From contig JAJTHX010000099.1 of the NCBI GenBank assembly GCA_021300125.1, forward strand, positions 1 through 8,279: a stretch of DNA of 8,279 bases, written 5' to 3'. Shown here in pieces: positions 1 through 6,278 of this stretch. Numbering within the stretch: position 1 is the stretch's first letter; each line of letters opens with the position of its first letter. The translations under genes were made by a program, and so were the position numbers. The notes under the pieces are model-generated. The model worked only from the letters and a program-made list of their open reading frames with translations, was not told the origin of the DNA and made no database searches. Source of the stretch: Betaproteobacteria bacterium (GTDB lineage: Bacteria > Pseudomonadota > Gammaproteobacteria > Burkholderiales > SG8-41).

Positions 1-336
1 CAGGTCGCCGCCCCGCCTGCAGCCAAGGCGGAGAGCAAAACGGCCAAGCCCGAAGCCGCCAAGCCCGACCCTGCCAAGAGCAAGGACGCCGACAAGGCTA
101 AACCGGCCGGCAGCTATGTGATCCAGGTTGCCGCGCTGGCCGATGCCGCCAAGGCCAAGGAGTTACAGGCGAAGCTCGCCGGCGCGGGGCTGAAGGCCTA
201 CACCGAGCAGGTGCAAACGGCCAAGGGGCCGGTGACCCGCGTCAGGGTGGGGCCCTACGCCAGCCGCGAGGCGGCAGAGAAAGTGCGGCCGCAACTGCAG
301 AAACTGCAGCTTGACGGCAAGGTCGTGCCGCGCTGA
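1..336 (+). CDS. SPOR-domain protein, 3' end (5' end outside window)
   Basis: The frame is open from base 1 to the TGA at 334-336, giving 111 visible residues. Residues 1-37 are a Lys/Ala/Pro-rich, low-complexity linker, the usual tether in these proteins. Residues 38-111 form a SPOR domain: it starts GSYVIQVAAL, has a helix rich in Ala/Lys, and carries the typical VRVGPYASREAAEKV segment near the end. SPOR domains bind glycan strands lacking stem peptides at the division septum, and the family (DedD-like) usually has an N-terminal membrane anchor, which here would lie upstream of the window. It is followed after 2 bases by cvpA. In betaproteobacteria a SPOR protein commonly sits between folC and cvpA-purF, which fits. 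A GTG at 118 is inside the domain and is not the real start. The domain is certain; the exact protein name is not. Confidence 0.9.
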   Translation, partial: QVAAPPAAKAESKTAKPEAAKPDPAKSKDADKAKPAGSYVIQVAALADAAKAKELQAKLAGAGLKAYTEQVQTAKGPVTRVRVGPYASREAAEKVRPQLQKLQLDGKVVPR

Positions 337-338
337 GC

Positions 339-830
339 ATGACCCTGATCGATCATGCGGTTCTCGTCATCGTCGGTTTTTCCGTGCTGCTAAGCGTACT
401 CCGCGGCCTGGTGCGCGAAATCCTCGCACTTGCAGCCTGGGTCATTGCGGCGGTGACCGCATGGCTGTTCGGCGGCAAGGCTGCAGCCCTGATGCCGGAG
501 GAAATACCGGGCGATGAATTGCGCGCGTTGACGGCCGCGGTGGTGGTGTTCGTGGCAGTGCTGCTCGCCATGAGCCTGGTTGCGGTTGCGGTGTCGCAAC
601 TGGTGAAAAGTTCGGGTCTGGGCACTGAAGACCGTGTGCTGGGTGCGCTGTTCGGTCTGGTGCGCGGCATGGCGGTGGTGGCCCTGCTGGCGGTCGGCGC
701 CGGCGCAACCACGCTGCCGTCGCAACCAGTATGGCGTGAAGCCGCGCTGCGGCCGCTGCTAGAACTGATGGGATCGAGCGCCAGGAACTGGCTGCCGCCC
801 GGCATCGCTCAACATATCCAGTACGGCTGA
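339..830 (+). CDS. cvpA: CvpA family inner-membrane protein
   Basis: A 163-residue protein, the usual length for CvpA (colicin V production protein family). Four hydrophobic segments are visible at about residues 3-22, 28-46, 63-89 and 103-124, so it should be an integral inner-membrane protein. Family motifs are present: RGLVRE after the first segment (22-27) and [13 protein letters not shown] (98-110) leading into the last. The molecular function is not well established. In E. coli cvpA lies directly before purF and is needed for colicin V export and envelope homeostasis. The start is 2 bases after the SPOR gene stop and the stop lies 10 bases before purF, so the three genes are almost certainly cotranscribed. 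Only a weak, distant ribosome-binding site is visible, suggesting translational coupling to the upstream gene. Confidence 0.95.
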   Translation: MTLIDHAVLVIVGFSVLLSVLRGLVREILALAAWVIAAVTAWLFGGKAAALMPEEIPGDELRALTAAVVVFVAVLLAMSLVAVAVSQLVKSSGLGTEDRVLGALFGLVRGMAVVALLAVGAGATTLPSQPVWREAALRPLLELMGSSARNWLPPGIAQHIQYG

Positions 831-833
831 GGA
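829..833 (+). promoter_or_regulatory. Shine-Dalgarno for purF, overlapping the cvpA stop
   Basis: GAGGA at 829-833 begins inside the cvpA TGA and sits 7 bases before the purF ATG at 841. It fixes the purF start, which must be this ATG because the next codon is the catalytic Cys. Confidence 0.7.
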
Positions 834-840
834 CAGCAAC

Positions 841-2358
841 ATGTGTGGAATCGTCGGCGTTGTCGCACGCAGTCCAGTCAACCAGCTGCTCTATGACGGC
901 CTGCTGGTGCTGCAGCACCGGGGTCAGGACGCCGCGGGCATTGTCACCGCTGATGGCGCGAGTTTCCACATGCACAAGGGCGGCGGCATGGTGCGCGACG
1001 TCTTCCGCACCCGCAACATGCGCAGCCTTGCCGGCCACGCCGGCATCGCCCATACCCGCTATCCCACCGCCGGCTCGGCGTGGTCGGCGGCCGAGTCGCA
1101 GCCGTTCTATGTCAACTCGCCCTTCGGTATCGTGCTCGGCCACAACGGCAATCTCACCAATTCCGAACAGCTGAAGCAGGACCTGTTCCGGCTCGACCTG
1201 CGCCACGTCAACACCGAGTCCGATTCCGAGGTGTTGCTCAATGTGCTGGCGCACGAACTGGCCGCCAACGCCACCAACTACAAGCTCGACCCGGCGACCA
1301 TTTTCGCCGCAGTTTCGGGGGTGCATCGGCGCTGCCGCGGCGCCTATGCCGTGGTGGCCATGATCGCCGGCTACGGCCTGCTTGCGTTCCGCGATCCCTA
1401 CGGCATCAGACCGCTGGTGTTCGGCAAGTCGGAAACGCCGAACGGCCGCGAATATCTCGTTTCCTCTGAGAGCGTCGCGCTCGACGGCATGGGCTTCAAG
1501 CTGGTGCGTGACGTGGCCCCGGGCGAGGCGATCTTCATCGACCTCGACGGTAATTTCTACAGTCAGCAGTGCGCCGTGAATCCCACGCTCAATCCCTGTA
1601 TTTTCGAGTTTGTCTACCTCGCGCGCCCCGACTCGGTGATCGACGGCATCTCGGTTTACGAAACCCGGCTGCGCATGGGCGAAAGCCTCGCGCGCAAGAT
1701 GCAGCGGGATTTTGCCCATCTCGATATCGACGTGGTGATCCCGATTCCGGATTCGAGCAGGCCCGCAGCGATGCAGCTCGCCAACCGTCTCAACGTGGAT
1801 TACCGCGAAGGTTTCATCAAGAACCGCTATATCGGACGCACCTTCATCATGCCCGGTCAGGCGATCCGCAGAAAATCGGTAAGGCAGAAACTCAACGCGA
1901 TCGGGATGGAGTTCCGCGGCAAGAACGTGCTGCTGGTGGACGATTCGATTGTCCGCGGCACCACCAGCCGCGAGATCGTGCAGATGGCGCGCGAATCCGG
2001 CGCGCGCAAGGTCTATTTCGCTTCGGCCGCGCCGCCGGTGCGTTATCCCAACGTCTACGGCATTGACATGCCCACGCGCGAGGAACTCATCGCCAGCGGC
2101 CGCAGTGACGACGAGATCGCCCGCGAAATCGGCTGCGACGCGCTGATCTACCAGGATCTCGATGACCTGATCGAGGATGTGCGCAGCGTCAATCCGGCGG
2201 TGAGCCATTTCGAGACCTCCTGTTTCAGCGGTCTCTACATCACCGGCGATGTGACCCAGGATTACCTCGATGGCGTCGAGGCGCAACGTCGTGACGGTGC
2301 CAAGCCGCGTGAGGCCTCCACCGCACAGCTCGACCTCGGGCTCGAGATGGCTGACTAA
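841..2358 (+). CDS. purF: Amidophosphoribosyltransferase
   Basis: This cytoplasmic enzyme catalyses the committed step of purine synthesis, transferring ammonia from glutamine to PRPP to give 5-phosphoribosylamine. At 505 residues it matches the E. coli enzyme in length and aligns almost without gaps. The N-terminal Ntn-hydrolase glutaminase domain starts MCGIVGVV, so Cys2 becomes the N-terminal nucleophile after Met removal. There is no propeptide, as in the E. coli type and unlike the Bacillus type. Further glutaminase motifs are HRGQD (26-30), RYPTAG (73-78) and HNGN (101-104). The C-terminal phosphoribosyltransferase domain carries the PRPP loop [14 protein letters not shown] (about 363-376), and the flexible loop region [13 protein letters not shown] is intact. 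No iron-sulfur cysteine pattern was noticed. It lies third in the visible operon after cvpA. No purine-repressor operator is visible here, but the operon promoter is outside the window. Confidence 0.99.
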   Translation: MCGIVGVVARSPVNQLLYDGLLVLQHRGQDAAGIVTADGASFHMHKGGGMVRDVFRTRNMRSLAGHAGIAHTRYPTAGSAWSAAESQPFYVNSPFGIVLGHNGNLTNSEQLKQDLFRLDLRHVNTESDSEVLLNVLAHELAANATNYKLDPATIFAAVSGVHRRCRGAYAVVAMIAGYGLLAFRDPYGIRPLVFGKSETPNGREYLVSSESVALDGMGFKLVRDVAPGEAIFIDLDGNFYSQQCAVNPTLNPCIFEFVYLARPDSVIDGISVYETRLRMGESLARKMQRDFAHLDIDVVIPIPDSSRPAAMQLANRLNVDYREGFIKNRYIGRTFIMPGQAIRRKSVRQKLNAIGMEFRGKNVLLVDDSIVRGTTSREIVQMARESGARKVYFASAAPPVRYPNVYGIDMPTREELIASGRSDDEIAREIGCDALIYQDLDDLIEDVRSVNPAVSHFETSCFSGLYITGDVTQDYLDGVEAQRRDGAKPREASTAQLDLGLEMAD

Positions 2359-2365
2359 CGTCGCC

Positions 2366-3007
2366 ATGTACCGGGTCGCCGCGTTTCGAGAAGACCGTAT
2401 CGAGGTGATGCGGCAGCTGATGCGAAGCCACCCGCTGGCAACGCTGGTGACCGCGATTGACGGACAACCCGAGGCCAACCACCTGCCGCTGCTGTTCGAT
2501 GACGATCCGGCCCCGCAAGGGCGCCTGATCGGCCACGTAGCCCGTGCCAACCCGCTGTGGCGCAATGCAGGCGAGGGTATTGACGCGCTGGCGATATTCC
2601 AAGGCCCTCAGGCCTACATCACGCCGTCCTGGTATGCGACCAAGCGTGAAACCGGAGCCGTGGTGCCGACCTGGAATTATGCGGTGGTACATGTGCGCGG
2701 CCGGCTGGTCGTCCATGATGACCGCGGCTGGGTGCATCAACTGGTGACCAGGCTCACTGACACGCAGGAAGCGCCTCGCCCTGCGCCCTGGGCGGTCGGC
2801 GATGCACCGCCTGACTATCTGGAGCGGATGCTGCAGGCCATCGTCGGCATTGAACTCCGGGTGGAGTCGATGGAGGGTAAATGGAAGGTGAGCCAGAACC
2901 GGCCGCAGGCCGATCGCGCCGGCGTGGCCGCGGGCCTCTCTGCTGCGGGCGACGATGCCTCGCGCGCCATGGCGGCGCTGGTTGCGGCTGTGAAGCTGCC
3001 GGTTTGA
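2366..3007 (+). CDS. PaiB-type FMN-binding protein (FMN-binding negative transcriptional regulator family)
   Basis: A 213-residue protein of the PaiB family, which has a split-barrel flavin-binding fold. Conserved family motifs in order are MYRVAAF at the N-terminus, HPLATLVT (22-29), NHLPLL (38-43), GHVARANPLW (56-65), YITPSWY (84-90), VPTWNY (100-105) and KVSQNR (174-179). In Bacillus subtilis PaiB is described as a negative regulator of sporulation and protease genes. In proteobacteria the role is unknown, and a flavin or haem-related enzymatic role is possible, so the regulator name should not be taken literally. I chose the ATG at 2366 because the family typically begins with Met-Tyr. 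An in-frame ATG at 2270 would add 32 unrelated residues overlapping purF. The gene follows purF by 7 bases with no clear Shine-Dalgarno, so it is probably translated by coupling. It separates purF from metZ, which are often direct neighbours. Confidence 0.9.
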   Translation: MYRVAAFREDRIEVMRQLMRSHPLATLVTAIDGQPEANHLPLLFDDDPAPQGRLIGHVARANPLWRNAGEGIDALAIFQGPQAYITPSWYATKRETGAVVPTWNYAVVHVRGRLVVHDDRGWVHQLVTRLTDTQEAPRPAPWAVGDAPPDYLERMLQAIVGIELRVESMEGKWKVSQNRPQADRAGVAAGLSAAGDDASRAMAALVAAVKLPV

Positions 3008-3033
3008 CGTCACGGCAGGGCCTGCGGTAGTCT
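3004..3033 (+). promoter_or_regulatory. Candidate sigma-70 promoter for the metZ leader
   Basis: TTGACG at 3004-3009 (5 of 6 matches to the -35 consensus) overlaps the stop codon of the preceding gene. TAGTCT at 3028-3033 (4 of 6 to the -10 consensus) follows after 18 bases. Transcription would start near 3040, exactly at the 5' edge of the riboswitch aptamer, which independently supports the assignment. The -10 match is only moderate. Confidence 0.5.
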
Positions 3034-3040
3034 TTCAGAT

Positions 3041-3121
3041 CGCGCCGATTTGAAAATCAGCTTGCGGGCGCGGCCGGATCCACGCAGTACGTGGAGATCT
3101 GGCGAAAAATGCGGCTAAAGC
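3041..3121 (+). ncRNA. SAM-II riboswitch aptamer upstream of metZ
   Basis: The segment follows the SAM-II (metA motif) pattern element by element. Stem P1 is CGCGCC (3041-3046) with GGCGCG (3067-3072). The loop opens with GATTTGA (3047-3053), matching the conserved GAUUUAA/GAUUUGA, and ends CTTGCG (3061-3066). The 3' element GAAAAATGCGGCTAAAGC (3104-3121) matches the conserved GAUAAAUGNNGCUAAA. Pseudoknot pairing is available between 3063-3066 and 3110-3113, and between GCTT 3060-3063 and AAGC 3118-3121, with one shared base. SAM-II aptamers bind S-adenosylmethionine and sit before methionine-synthesis genes, mostly in alphaproteobacteria. The gene here is metZ, as expected. Unusually, a 12-bp hairpin (3073-3103) is inserted between P1 and the 3' element. 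The identification is from memory of the consensus, without a covariance-model score. Confidence 0.88.
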
Positions 3122-3155
3122 GAGGGCGACCCGGTTTGGCTGCAGGCTGAATCGG
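3045..3155 (+). promoter_or_regulatory. Candidate antiterminator pairing between aptamer loop and terminator
   Basis: CCGATT (3045-3050) is the exact reverse complement of AATCGG (3150-3155) in the terminator's 3' arm. CAGCTTGC (3058-3065) pairs with GCAGGCTG (3142-3149) with one G-U pair. Together they give 14 bp, interrupted only by a 7-base bulge (3051-3057) on the aptamer side. This fold uses P1 and loop bases required for SAM binding and destroys the terminator, so the two states are mutually exclusive. Confidence 0.7.
3073..3103 (+). repeat. Extra hairpin inserted in the SAM-II aptamer
   Basis: An inverted repeat lies between P1 and the conserved 3' strand of the aptamer. The outer stem GCCGGAT (3073-3079) pairs with ATCTGGC (3097-3103), including one G-U pair. 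The inner stem CCACG (3080-3084) pairs with CGTGG (3090-3094), with a CAGTA loop and a two-base AG bulge (3095-3096). It begins directly after P1, so it could stack coaxially on it. Confidence 0.8.
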
Positions 3156-3163
3156 GTTTTTTT
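3129..3163 (+). terminator. Intrinsic terminator in the metZ leader (riboswitch expression platform)
   Basis: ACCCGGTT (3129-3136) pairs with AATCGGGT (3150-3157), and the stem continues inward with TGGC/GCTG (3137-3140 with 3146-3149) to a TGCAG loop. The result is a stem of about 12 bp with three G-U pairs, followed directly by seven T residues (3157-3163). It lies 7 bases after the aptamer and 29 bases before the metZ ATG. It is therefore the likely SAM-controlled stop site, and also the only visible end for transcription coming from the purF operon. Confidence 0.9.
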
Positions 3164-3192
3164 GCGCCTATTGACCGGGCAGAGGGTGTGAC

Positions 3193-4377
3193 ATGACGGA
3201 CAGGACGGATTTGCAGGGGCTCAGCCTCGACACGCTGGCTGTGCGTGCCGGCATCGAGCGCAGCCAGTTTGGTGAACATGCCGAGGCGCTCTATCTGACC
3301 TCGAGTTTCGTGTTCAAGTCGGCGGCCGAAGCCGCGGCGCGTTTCAGCAACCAGCAGCCGGGCAACATCTATTCGCGCTTCACCAATCCGACGGTGACGG
3401 TGTTCGAGCAGCGCCTTGCAGCGCTGGAGGGGGCGGAGTGCTGCATCGCGACTTCTTCGGGCATGGCGGCGATCCTGTCGATGGCGATGGGCCTGCTCAA
3501 GGCCGGCGACCACGTGGTCTGTTCGGCCGGCGTGTTCGGCGCCACCGTACAGCTGTTCGGCGGCATCCTCAAGCGTTTCGGCATCGACACGACCTTCGTG
3601 TCGGGCACCGATCCTTCGGGCTGGCAGGCCGCGATGCGGCCGCAGACCCGGCTGCTCTATGTCGAAACGCCGTCCAATCCGCTGACCGAGGTCTATGACA
3701 TCGCGGCTCTTGCTGAGATTGCCCGCCGCGGCGGTGCACTGCTTGCGGTGGACAACTGTTTCTGCTCGCCAGCGCTGCAGCGGCCGCTCGACTTCGGCGC
3801 CGATGTGGTGATCCACTCCGCGACCAAGTACCTCGACGGCCAGGGCCGCGTACTCGGCGGTGCGGTGCTGGGCAAAAAAGAGGTGATCTACGAAGGCGTG
3901 CTCGGCTTCCTGCGCACCGCCGGGCCGACGCTCAGTGCCTTCAATGCCTGGGTAATCCTGAAGGGCATGGAAACGCTGAATATCCGCTTGCAGGCGCAGT
4001 GTGCGAGTGCGTTGCGGCTGGCGCAGTGGCTGGAACAGCAGCCGCAGGTGGCACGGGTGTATTACCCGGGCCTGCCCTCGCATCCCCAGCACGCGCTGGC
4101 GATGAAGCAGCAGAAATCCGGCGGCGGGATCGTGTCCTTCGACTTGAAGGGCGGTAAGGAGGCCGCGTGGCGGGTCATCGACGGCACGCGGCTGCTGTCG
4201 ATCACGGCCAATCTGGGGGACACCAAGACCACCATCACCCATCCCGCCACCACCACCCACGGCCGCATTTCGCCCGAGGCGCGCGCCGCGGCCGGCATCG
4301 GCGACGGGCTGGTGCGCATCGCGGTGGGGCTGGAAGGGATCGAGGACATCCAGGCCGACCTGCTGCGCGGCCTTTGA
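3193..4377 (+). CDS. metZ: O-succinylhomoserine sulfhydrylase
   Basis: This PLP enzyme of the Cys/Met metabolism (cystathionine gamma-synthase-like) family makes homocysteine from O-succinylhomoserine and sulfide in the cytoplasm. At 394 residues it has the usual length. Visible features are YSRFTNPT (60-67), whose Tyr and Arg contact the PLP phosphate of the neighbouring subunit; SSGMAAI (88-94); VETPSNP (157-163); LAVDNCF (184-190), whose Asp187 pairs with the PLP ring nitrogen; and the Schiff-base lysine K212 in HSATKYLDGQGR. The C-terminal stretch SLGDTKTT-type motif is present as NLGDTKTTITHPATTTH. MetZ is preferred over cystathionine gamma-synthase because of close overall similarity to MetZ proteins, the purF-metZ neighbourhood and the SAM-II leader. 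O-acetylhomoserine as substrate cannot be excluded. AGAGGG at 3181-3186 is a weak Shine-Dalgarno 6 bases before the ATG. Expression is probably repressed by SAM through the leader. Confidence 0.95.
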   Translation: MTDRTDLQGLSLDTLAVRAGIERSQFGEHAEALYLTSSFVFKSAAEAAARFSNQQPGNIYSRFTNPTVTVFEQRLAALEGAECCIATSSGMAAILSMAMGLLKAGDHVVCSAGVFGATVQLFGGILKRFGIDTTFVSGTDPSGWQAAMRPQTRLLYVETPSNPLTEVYDIAALAEIARRGGALLAVDNCFCSPALQRPLDFGADVVIHSATKYLDGQGRVLGGAVLGKKEVIYEGVLGFLRTAGPTLSAFNAWVILKGMETLNIRLQAQCASALRLAQWLEQQPQVARVYYPGLPSHPQHALAMKQQKSGGGIVSFDLKGGKEAAWRVIDGTRLLSITANLGDTKTTITHPATTTHGRISPEARAAAGIGDGLVRIAVGLEGIEDIQADLLRGL

Positions 4378-4390
4378 GTCGGCAGCGCGG

Positions 4391-5110
4391 CTACAGCGTC
4401 ACCGGGGCGCAGCCCGCGGCATCGCAGCGCAGGTAACTGCCGCGGTCATACCAGTCGCCCAATACCCATCGTTCGCAGGCATGGCCGTCGATATGGTGCA
4501 CGTGCCGCGCCGGACGGTGGGTGTGGCCGTGAATCAGCCGCGGATAGCCGTGGCTGCGCAGCAGCGCCTCCACCGCGTCCACTGCCACGTCCATGATGGC
4601 TTCGGCCTTCTGCTGTTTTGCCGCCTCGCTCTGCGCGCGCATGCCGCGCATCTGCTCGCGCCGCCCCGCCAGCGGCCGTGAGAGGAATTTCGACTGGTTG
4701 CCTGGATCCCGGGCATAGATGCGGAAGCGCTGGTAATCGGCGTCGCCGGTGCACAGCGCATCGCCATGGCTGAGCAGGGTCGGTGTGCCGTGCAGGTTGA
4801 CGGGCAGGGGGTCGCCCACGAGTTCCGCGCCGCAACGTGCCGCAAGCGCCTGGCCCATCAGCACATCGCGGTTGCCGTGCATCAGATAAACGCGGGTGCC
4901 GACCGCAGCCAGGGCCGACAGCTGCCTGGCCACTTCGATGCCCAGTGCATCGTCGTCATCATCGCCTGCCCAGTACTCGAACAGGTCGCCGAGGATGTAG
5001 AGCGCGGCGGCGGCAGGTGCGGTGTCGAGGAGGAAGGCGCTGAATTGGGCGCTGATCTGCGGCCGCTCCGGGGCGAGATGCAGATCGGAGATGAGCAGGC
5101 TGTGCGGCAT
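4391..5110 (-). CDS. lpxH: UDP-2,3-diacylglucosamine diphosphatase
   Basis: This calcineurin-like metallophosphoesterase hydrolyses UDP-2,3-diacylglucosamine to lipid X and UMP, a peripheral inner-membrane step of lipid A synthesis. The 239 residues compare with about 240 in E. coli LpxH. All metal-binding motifs are intact: SDLHL (8-12, Asp9 and His11), GDLFEYW (41-47), GNRD (79-82), SHGD (114-117) and HGHTHRP (194-200). The helical lid region with MRGMRAQSEAAKQQKAEAIMDV (about 154-175) resembles the MRANSKEANSSKSLAIMDV segment of the E. coli protein. The ATG at 5110 places SDLHL at the same distance from the N-terminus as in E. coli; the frame stays open upstream to 5278 but would only add ppiB-overlapping sequence. 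It follows ppiB after 35 bases of GC-rich sequence without a clear Shine-Dalgarno. It also confirms a Gram-negative host. Confidence 0.97.
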   Translation of the reverse strand: MPHSLLISDLHLAPERPQISAQFSAFLLDTAPAAAALYILGDLFEYWAGDDDDDALGIEVARQLSALAAVGTRVYLMHGNRDVLMGQALAARCGAELVGDPLPVNLHGTPTLLSHGDALCTGDADYQRFRIYARDPGNQSKFLSRPLAGRREQMRGMRAQSEAAKQQKAEAIMDVAVDAVEALLRSHGYPRLIHGHTHRPARHVHHIDGHACERWVLGDWYDRGSYLRCDAAGCAPVTL

Positions 5111-5145
5111 GGTCAGCGCGCGGCCGCTGCGGCGCGGCGCCCGGT

Positions 5146-5637
5146 TCAGGCGACCTCGGCTTTTTCGATGACAACGTCTTCCAGCGGCACATCCTGGTGC
5201 ATGCCGCGGCTGCCGGTTTTCACCTTGCGGATGCGGTCGACCACATCGGTGCCGCCAGTGACCCTGCCGAACACGCAATAACCCCAGCCTTGGGGCGTCG
5301 GCGAGGTGTGGTTTAGAAAGTCATTGTCGGCCACATTGATGAAAAACTGCGCACTCGCCGAGTGCGGCGCCGAGGTGCGCGCCATCGCAATGGTGTAGAA
5401 GTCGTTGCGAAGGCCGTTGTTGGCCTCGTTTTGCACTGGAGGCCGGGTCGGCTTCTGCTTCATGCCGGGCTCGAAGCCGCCGCCCTGGATCATGAACCCG
5501 TCGATGATGCGGTGGAACACCGTGTTGTCATAGTGGCCGTCCTGGACATACTGGGTGAAGTTGGCGGCGGTCTCCGGCGCCTTCTCGGCGTCGAGTTCGA
5601 TTTCGATAAGTCCGAAGTTGGTGTGCAGTCTGATCAT
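5146..5637 (-). CDS. ppiB: Cytoplasmic peptidyl-prolyl cis-trans isomerase B (cyclophilin)
   Basis: This cyclophilin catalyses cis-trans isomerisation of Xaa-Pro bonds. The 163 residues compare with 164 in E. coli PpiB, and there is no signal peptide, so it is cytoplasmic. Active-site residues are in place: FHR with Arg43, [12 protein letters not shown] (47-58) with Gln51, ASAQFF (94-99), and Trp118 in QGWGYCVFG. The Trp is characteristic of PpiB and of cyclosporin-sensitive cyclophilins. The segment KNTRGTLAMART of E. coli reads [12 protein letters not shown] here, a mild deviation. It starts 15 bases after the stop of the secreted cyclophilin gene and precedes lpxH, so all three are probably one transcript. 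Confidence 0.96.
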   Translation of the reverse strand: MIRLHTNFGLIEIELDAEKAPETAANFTQYVQDGHYDNTVFHRIIDGFMIQGGGFEPGMKQKPTRPPVQNEANNGLRNDFYTIAMARTSAPHSASAQFFINVADNDFLNHTSPTPQGWGYCVFGRVTGGTDVVDRIRKVKTGSRGMHQDVPLEDVVIEKAEVA

Positions 5638-5652
5638 GTTTGGAGTTCCAGT

Positions 5653-6255
5653 TTACTTGGCGGCAGGTTTGGCCGCGGGTTTGGCTTCAGCTTCCATAAC
5701 GCGCGCGCGCTCGATCACCACCGGCTGCCGCGGCACGTTCTGGTGCGGCCCGACAGTAGCGGTGGGCACCTGTACGATCTTCATGACCACGTCCATGCCG
5801 CTGGTGACGCGGCCGAACACGGCATAACCGAAGCCGTTTTCGTCGGGCGACTTGAAGTCGAGGAAGTCGTTTTCGGCAACGTTGATGAAAAACTGTGCGG
5901 TGGCTGAATGCGGATCCTTGGTGCGTGCCATGGCCACGGTGCCCACCGCGTTGCGCAGGCCGTTGCCGGCCTCGTTGCGGATCGCCGGCCGCGTCTGTTT
6001 TTCCTGCATCTTCACATTGAAGCCGCCGCCCTGGATCATGAAGCCGGGCATCACGCGATGGAAGATGGTGCCGTTGTAGAAGCCGTCGTTCACGTACTGC
6101 AGGAAATTTTCCACGGTCTTGGGCGCGTTTTCGGGATAGAGCACGATCACGAAACTGCCCATCGTGGTGCGGAATTCCACCCGCGGATTGGCGGCATGGA
6201 CGGGTGCGGCAAGAAGGGCACTGATCAGGAGCAGGAGTTTGATAAATTTATTCAT
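5653..6255 (-). CDS. ppiA: Periplasmic peptidyl-prolyl cis-trans isomerase A (cyclophilin)
   Basis: A secreted cyclophilin of 200 residues. The ATG at 6255 gives a textbook Sec signal peptide: MNKFIK, then a Leu/Ile/Ala core, and PVHA ending at residue 21 as the likely cleavage site. The TTG start at 6264 is possible but unnecessary. The cyclophilin domain spans about 25-187 with FHR (Arg67), GFMIQGGGF (71-79), ATAQFF (118-123) and Phe142 in GFGYAVFG, where PpiB has Trp. That Phe is also seen in E. coli PpiA and fits reduced cyclosporin sensitivity. The C-terminus ends in a short Lys/Ala/Pro tail ([10 protein letters not shown]), absent from E. coli PpiA. No Shine-Dalgarno is visible; the leader is unusually AT-rich and starts 23 bases after the upstream stop. 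It probably assists folding of envelope proteins. Confidence 0.95.
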   Translation of the reverse strand: MNKFIKLLLLISALLAAPVHAANPRVEFRTTMGSFVIVLYPENAPKTVENFLQYVNDGFYNGTIFHRVMPGFMIQGGGFNVKMQEKQTRPAIRNEAGNGLRNAVGTVAMARTKDPHSATAQFFINVAENDFLDFKSPDENGFGYAVFGRVTSGMDVVMKIVQVPTATVGPHQNVPRQPVVIERARVMEAEAKPAAKPAAK

Positions 6256-6278
6256 ATCAATCAATATGTTAAGTTAAA

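Noticed and set aside
442..2565. Very long open frame on the minus strand opposite cvpA, purF and the PaiB-type gene
   Set aside because: It is antisense to three genes with full sets of conserved motifs, its translation is rich in His/Arg/Ala without recognisable domains, and long antisense frames are expected in GC-rich coding DNA.
3115..4260. Long minus-strand frame opposite metZ
   Set aside because: It would begin and end inside metZ and its leader, has a composition typical of a shadow frame, and metZ itself carries every catalytic motif.
5111..5145. GC-rich inverted repeat between ppiB and lpxH as a terminator or attenuator
   Set aside because: The pairing is only a short GCCG/CGGC stem with mismatched flanks and no T-tract, as expected by chance in such GC-rich sequence.
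5111..5278. Longer N-terminus for lpxH
   Set aside because: The extra 56 residues overlap ppiB in another frame, are Arg/His-rich and have no counterpart in LpxH, which normally starts a few residues before the SDLHL motif.
4766..5281. Plus-strand frame across lpxH and the ppiB 3' end
   Set aside because: It is antisense to two well-identified genes and spans their junction without any recognisable protein feature.
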